Virus record (IMG/VR): IMGVR_UViG_3300045965_000170
Span: 1 to 23,247 of that record
Strand: one strand, 5' to 3'
DNA from: a virus
DNA: 23,247 nucleotides
In this document: in pieces, positions 21,651-23,247 of the stretch
Numbering within the stretch: position 1 is the stretch's first letter
Layout of the letters: the number at the start of each line of letters is the position of its first letter
Made by a program: the position numbers and the translations under genes
The notes under the pieces: generated by a model
What the model was told of the DNA's origin: nothing
Seen by the model: only the letters and a program-made list of their open reading frames with translations
Databases searched by the model: none

Positions 21651-21867
21651 GGGGCACCTCGTCACGACCGAGGAGATAATCCACACTCACGCCGAGCACA
21701 TCAGCAAGACGGACAAGCCGCGCCACCGTGGGCACACTCACGCCACGTTCGTACTTACTCACATCGGTTTTAAACAGCCGCGCCTGGTGCGCGACATCAT
21801 CCTGACTCAATCCACGTCGTCGCCGCACGAGCAGCAAGCGCTCCTGTAACAGCGGAACACGTTCCAT
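21643..21867 (-). CDS. XRE/Cro-type HTH transcription regulator
   Basis: 74 residues from ATG 21867, with AGGAGG five to six bases upstream; a GTG two codons earlier is inside the ribosome site. A single XRE domain fills the protein: R-L-L-L-V-R-R-R-R-G-L-S-Q-D-D-V-A-H-Q-A, recognition helix K-T-D-V-S-K-Y-E-R-G, then V-P-T-V-A-R-L-V-R-L-A-D-V-L-G-V-S-V-D-Y-L-L-G-R. There is no peptidase or ligand domain, so it is Cro-like in size. It is first in a minus-strand operon and faces the plus-strand HNH gene 5 across an AT-rich gap, where it may bind. It could set a lytic/lysogenic or early/late switch, but no partner repressor is visible. Confidence 0.85.
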   Translation of the reverse strand: MERVPLLQERLLLVRRRRGLSQDDVAHQARLFKTDVSKYERGVSVPTVARLVRLADVLGVSVDYLLGRDEVPHV

Positions 21868-21884
21868 ACTCACCTCCTACTATG

Positions 21885-21913
21885 ATGATAGCAAGTGGTG
21901 AAAAATATTTCAA
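21885..21913 (-). promoter_or_regulatory. Promoter of the XRE regulator operon
   Basis: On the minus strand TTGAAA (21913-21908), a 17 bp spacer and TATCAT (21890-21885), followed closely by the AGGAGG of the regulator. The region up to about 21945 is AT-rich and lies between two divergent promoters, a likely operator region. Confidence 0.65.
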
Positions 21914-21942
21914 ATTTCTTCTACTTTTTTTCTAAGATTGGC

Positions 21943-21971
21943 TTGCACAGGTAAGCGAGTTAGGCTACAAT
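21943..21971 (+). promoter_or_regulatory. Promoter of HNH gene 5
   Basis: TTGCAC (21943-21948), a 17 bp spacer, TACAAT (21966-21971). The -35 and spacer match the promoter of the membrane-protein cassette at 1006. Divergent from the XRE promoter. Confidence 0.7.
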
Positions 21972-22031
21972 ATTTCTAGAGACAGCATGGCGGTGGCCAA
22001 CCCCGCAAGAGAGCATAAGGAGAAAGACAGC

Positions 22032-22625
22032 ATGTATCCAGAGGCACTCATTACCCGTTTTTGGTCCCATGTGCGACAGTGTACACATGGGATGACGTGT
22101 GACACCTGTTGTTGGGAATGGACAGCAAGTCTGAATTCCTGGGGGTATGGAAATTTTAAAATGACGCCCCGCTACCGCGAAGGACGGGCCATCACACAGC
22201 ACGCACACCGCGTTGCGTATCGGATTCACTATGGGGCATTCGACGACGCAGCATTCGTCTGCCATCGTTGCGATAATCCTGCCTGCGTTAATCCACAACA
22301 TTTATGGCTCGGCACACCAAAAGACAATGTCAATGATGCGGTGAAGAAAGGACGACATCGATCCCAAGTCCTCAAGCTCCCGGAAGAGGAGAAGCGGGTC
22401 ATTATGTACGCGAAATCACGCGGGATAAACAATAAGCATCTTGCCATGATTTTCGCAGTCACGATCCAAACGATACGTCTCATTGGGCATCAGCAAGTGT
22501 TCCACAGTCCTAAGGAAGGATTTCAGGACTATGCCGCAGAGTATGTGAAGATGGCAATTGAAAAAAGGTTAGCGGCTTTACGAGAGCAGTTACTCGAAGT
22601 CTGCCAGCAGTTAAAAGAACAGTAA
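22032..22625 (+). CDS. HNH homing endonuclease 5 (HNH_3 type)
   Basis: 197 residues from ATG 22032, preceded by AAGGAG; an in-frame ATG at 21987 lies only about ten bases after the expected transcription start and has no site. C-T-H-G-M-T-C-x-x-C-C-W-E-W and G-Y-G match the protein at 370 closely. The HNH core is at about 76-91 (V-C-H-R-C-D-N-P-A-C-V-N-P-Q-H-L), followed by G-T-P-K-D-N and a C-terminal helical, HTH-like DNA-binding part, ending in a charged coiled coil. It has its own promoter but no three-way-junction leader. It lies beside the XRE regulator rather than among virion genes. Confidence 0.85.
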   Translation: MYPEALITRFWSHVRQCTHGMTCDTCCWEWTASLNSWGYGNFKMTPRYREGRAITQHAHRVAYRIHYGAFDDAAFVCHRCDNPACVNPQHLWLGTPKDNVNDAVKKGRHRSQVLKLPEEEKRVIMYAKSRGINNKHLAMIFAVTIQTIRLIGHQQVFHSPKEGFQDYAAEYVKMAIEKRLAALREQLLEVCQQLKEQ

Positions 22626-22638
22626 GGAAACATAGCGC

Positions 22639-22675
22639 GGCGTACCGCCAAGCCCTAGGAAGCGAACGGTACGCC
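22639..22675 (+). promoter_or_regulatory. Stem-loop between HNH gene 5 and the SWIM gene
   Basis: A perfect 9 bp stem (22639-22647 with 22667-22675) closes a 19-nt loop containing the palindrome CCUAGG (22654-22659). There is no T-tract, so it is not a standard terminator. It lies about 35 bases before the SWIM gene start. Confidence 0.4.
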
Positions 22676-22709
22676 ACACCACCCCTGAACCCCATGGAGG
22701 AGTCGAGAG

Positions 22710-23247
22710 ATGCGCACCGTAGCAGAAACCATCCAGTTTGACAATGCCCTGAGAGACCTGGCCGAGCGTGCCCGCACCCGGTACGCCGGCGAAACGGCCC
22801 GCATCGACCGCGGCCTCTGCCTGGCGCTGAACGGCCACGTCACGCTGCACCAGGACGGGACGGCCAGCGTGCAGAGCGGCCGCGACGCCGAGGTGGTGTA
22901 TACGGTAAACGGGCACTGCGATTGCCCGGATGCGACGCGGGCCCCGGAAGGCCGGTGTAAACATGTATGGGCTCGCTGCTTCGTCCGCAAAGCCCACAAG
23001 CAGATCGAGGAGGACCGGGCCGCCAACACGTATTATGCCACGTACTACGCCGAGCATGGCCTGGCGTATCAGGGCATCGCGCAGTACATCCCCGGGCAGG
23101 GCTGGGTGTTTCAGTCGGACGAGGATGACTTTACGCTGACCTACGCTGACCATGCCAGCCTGGTGCTGGGCGGCCGCGTCGATATCCTCGAAGCGCAGCG
23201 CGCCGCCGATGGTTCGCTGGTTGAGAAAGTCTGCTTCGGCACAGGGA
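22710..23247 (+). CDS. SWIM zinc-finger protein (partial, runs off right edge)
   Basis: Open frame from ATG 22710 to the window end, 179 codons visible. GGAGGAG lies seven bases upstream. The N-terminal helix (A-L-R-D-L-A-E-R-A-R) is followed by beta strands typical of the segment before a SWIM finger, then C-D-C-P-D at 70-74 and C-K-H-V-W-A-R-C at 83-90, the CxC...CxH zinc ligands. SWIM fingers bind DNA or proteins and occur in recombination-linked and transposon-linked proteins. The rest has Tyr-rich helices (N-T-Y-Y-A-T-Y-Y-A-E-H). In phages such small SWIM proteins are mostly uncharacterised. It lies in line with HNH gene 5 and probably begins a rightward operon. Confidence 0.75.
   Translation, partial: MRTVAETIQFDNALRDLAERARTRYAGETARIDRGLCLALNGHVTLHQDGTASVQSGRDAEVVYTVNGHCDCPDATRAPEGRCKHVWARCFVRKAHKQIEEDRAANTYYATYYAEHGLAYQGIAQYIPGQGWVFQSDEDDFTLTYADHASLVLGGRVDILEAQRAADGSLVEKVCFGTG

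Noticed and set aside
22611-23153. Minus-strand open frame opposite the SWIM gene
   Set aside because: The plus frame has a zinc-finger motif and a strong ribosome site; the minus frame has neither.
1-23247. CRISPR array, tRNA genes, insertion sequences, integrase or attachment sites
   Set aside because: Looked for by eye; no regular spacer repeats, cloverleaf-like sequences, transposase frames or integrase were seen.

Overview
This window looks like part of the late region of a P22-like podovirus (tailed phage or prophage). The minus-strand gene order, read right to left, matches the P22 morphogenesis order: small terminase (candidate), large terminase, two small proteins, P22-type portal, scaffold, P22-type coat, gp4-like tail adaptor, gp10-like tail accessory protein, two short proteins, three large ejection-type proteins (the last with a lytic transglycosylase domain), and the N-terminus of a tailspike that runs off the left edge. 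DNA is GC-rich, genes are tightly packed with AGGAGG-type ribosome binding sites and several GTG starts, and promoters look like sigma70. The host cannot be named. No integrase, tRNA or CRISPR array was seen.

Layout. 1-238: tailspike N-terminus (-). 261-2016: plus-strand island with an HNH endonuclease and a four-gene cassette of tiny membrane proteins, probably lysis. 2013-10861: ejection and tail genes (-). 10884-11970: plus-strand island with a second HNH gene and a membrane/coiled-coil gene. 11967-14097: adaptor, small protein, coat (-). 14159-14986: plus-strand island with a third HNH gene. 14983-20777: scaffold, portal, small genes, a fourth HNH gene (same strand) and terminases (-). 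20784-21025: strong promoter and long structured leader of the late operon. 21005-21867: small genes and an XRE regulator (-). 21885-23247: divergent promoters, a fifth HNH gene (+) and a SWIM zinc-finger gene cut by the right edge (+).

Most unusual observation. Four plus-strand transcription units (three HNH genes and the membrane-protein cassette) share a leader that I fold by hand into the same RNA. A TATACT -10 box lies 6-7 nt before an outer stem of about 8 bp. The stem closes a three-way junction of two hairpins. Hairpin 1 always has a 6-nt palindrome at the 3' side of its loop (UGAUCA, UGGCCA, UGAUCA, CAGCUG). The hairpin 2 loop is complementary over 6-7 nt to sequence at or next to the Shine-Dalgarno region. 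Sequences differ between copies while pairing is kept, which is covariation inside a single window. This suggests a phage cis-regulatory RNA that can hide the ribosome site and perhaps dimerise.

A second unusual element is a signal-peptide/fibronectin-III gene split by an in-frame stop at TAT CTT TGA C, the same ten bases as the RF2 (prfB) +1 programmed frameshift site. A +1 shift there restores one continuous FN3 domain.
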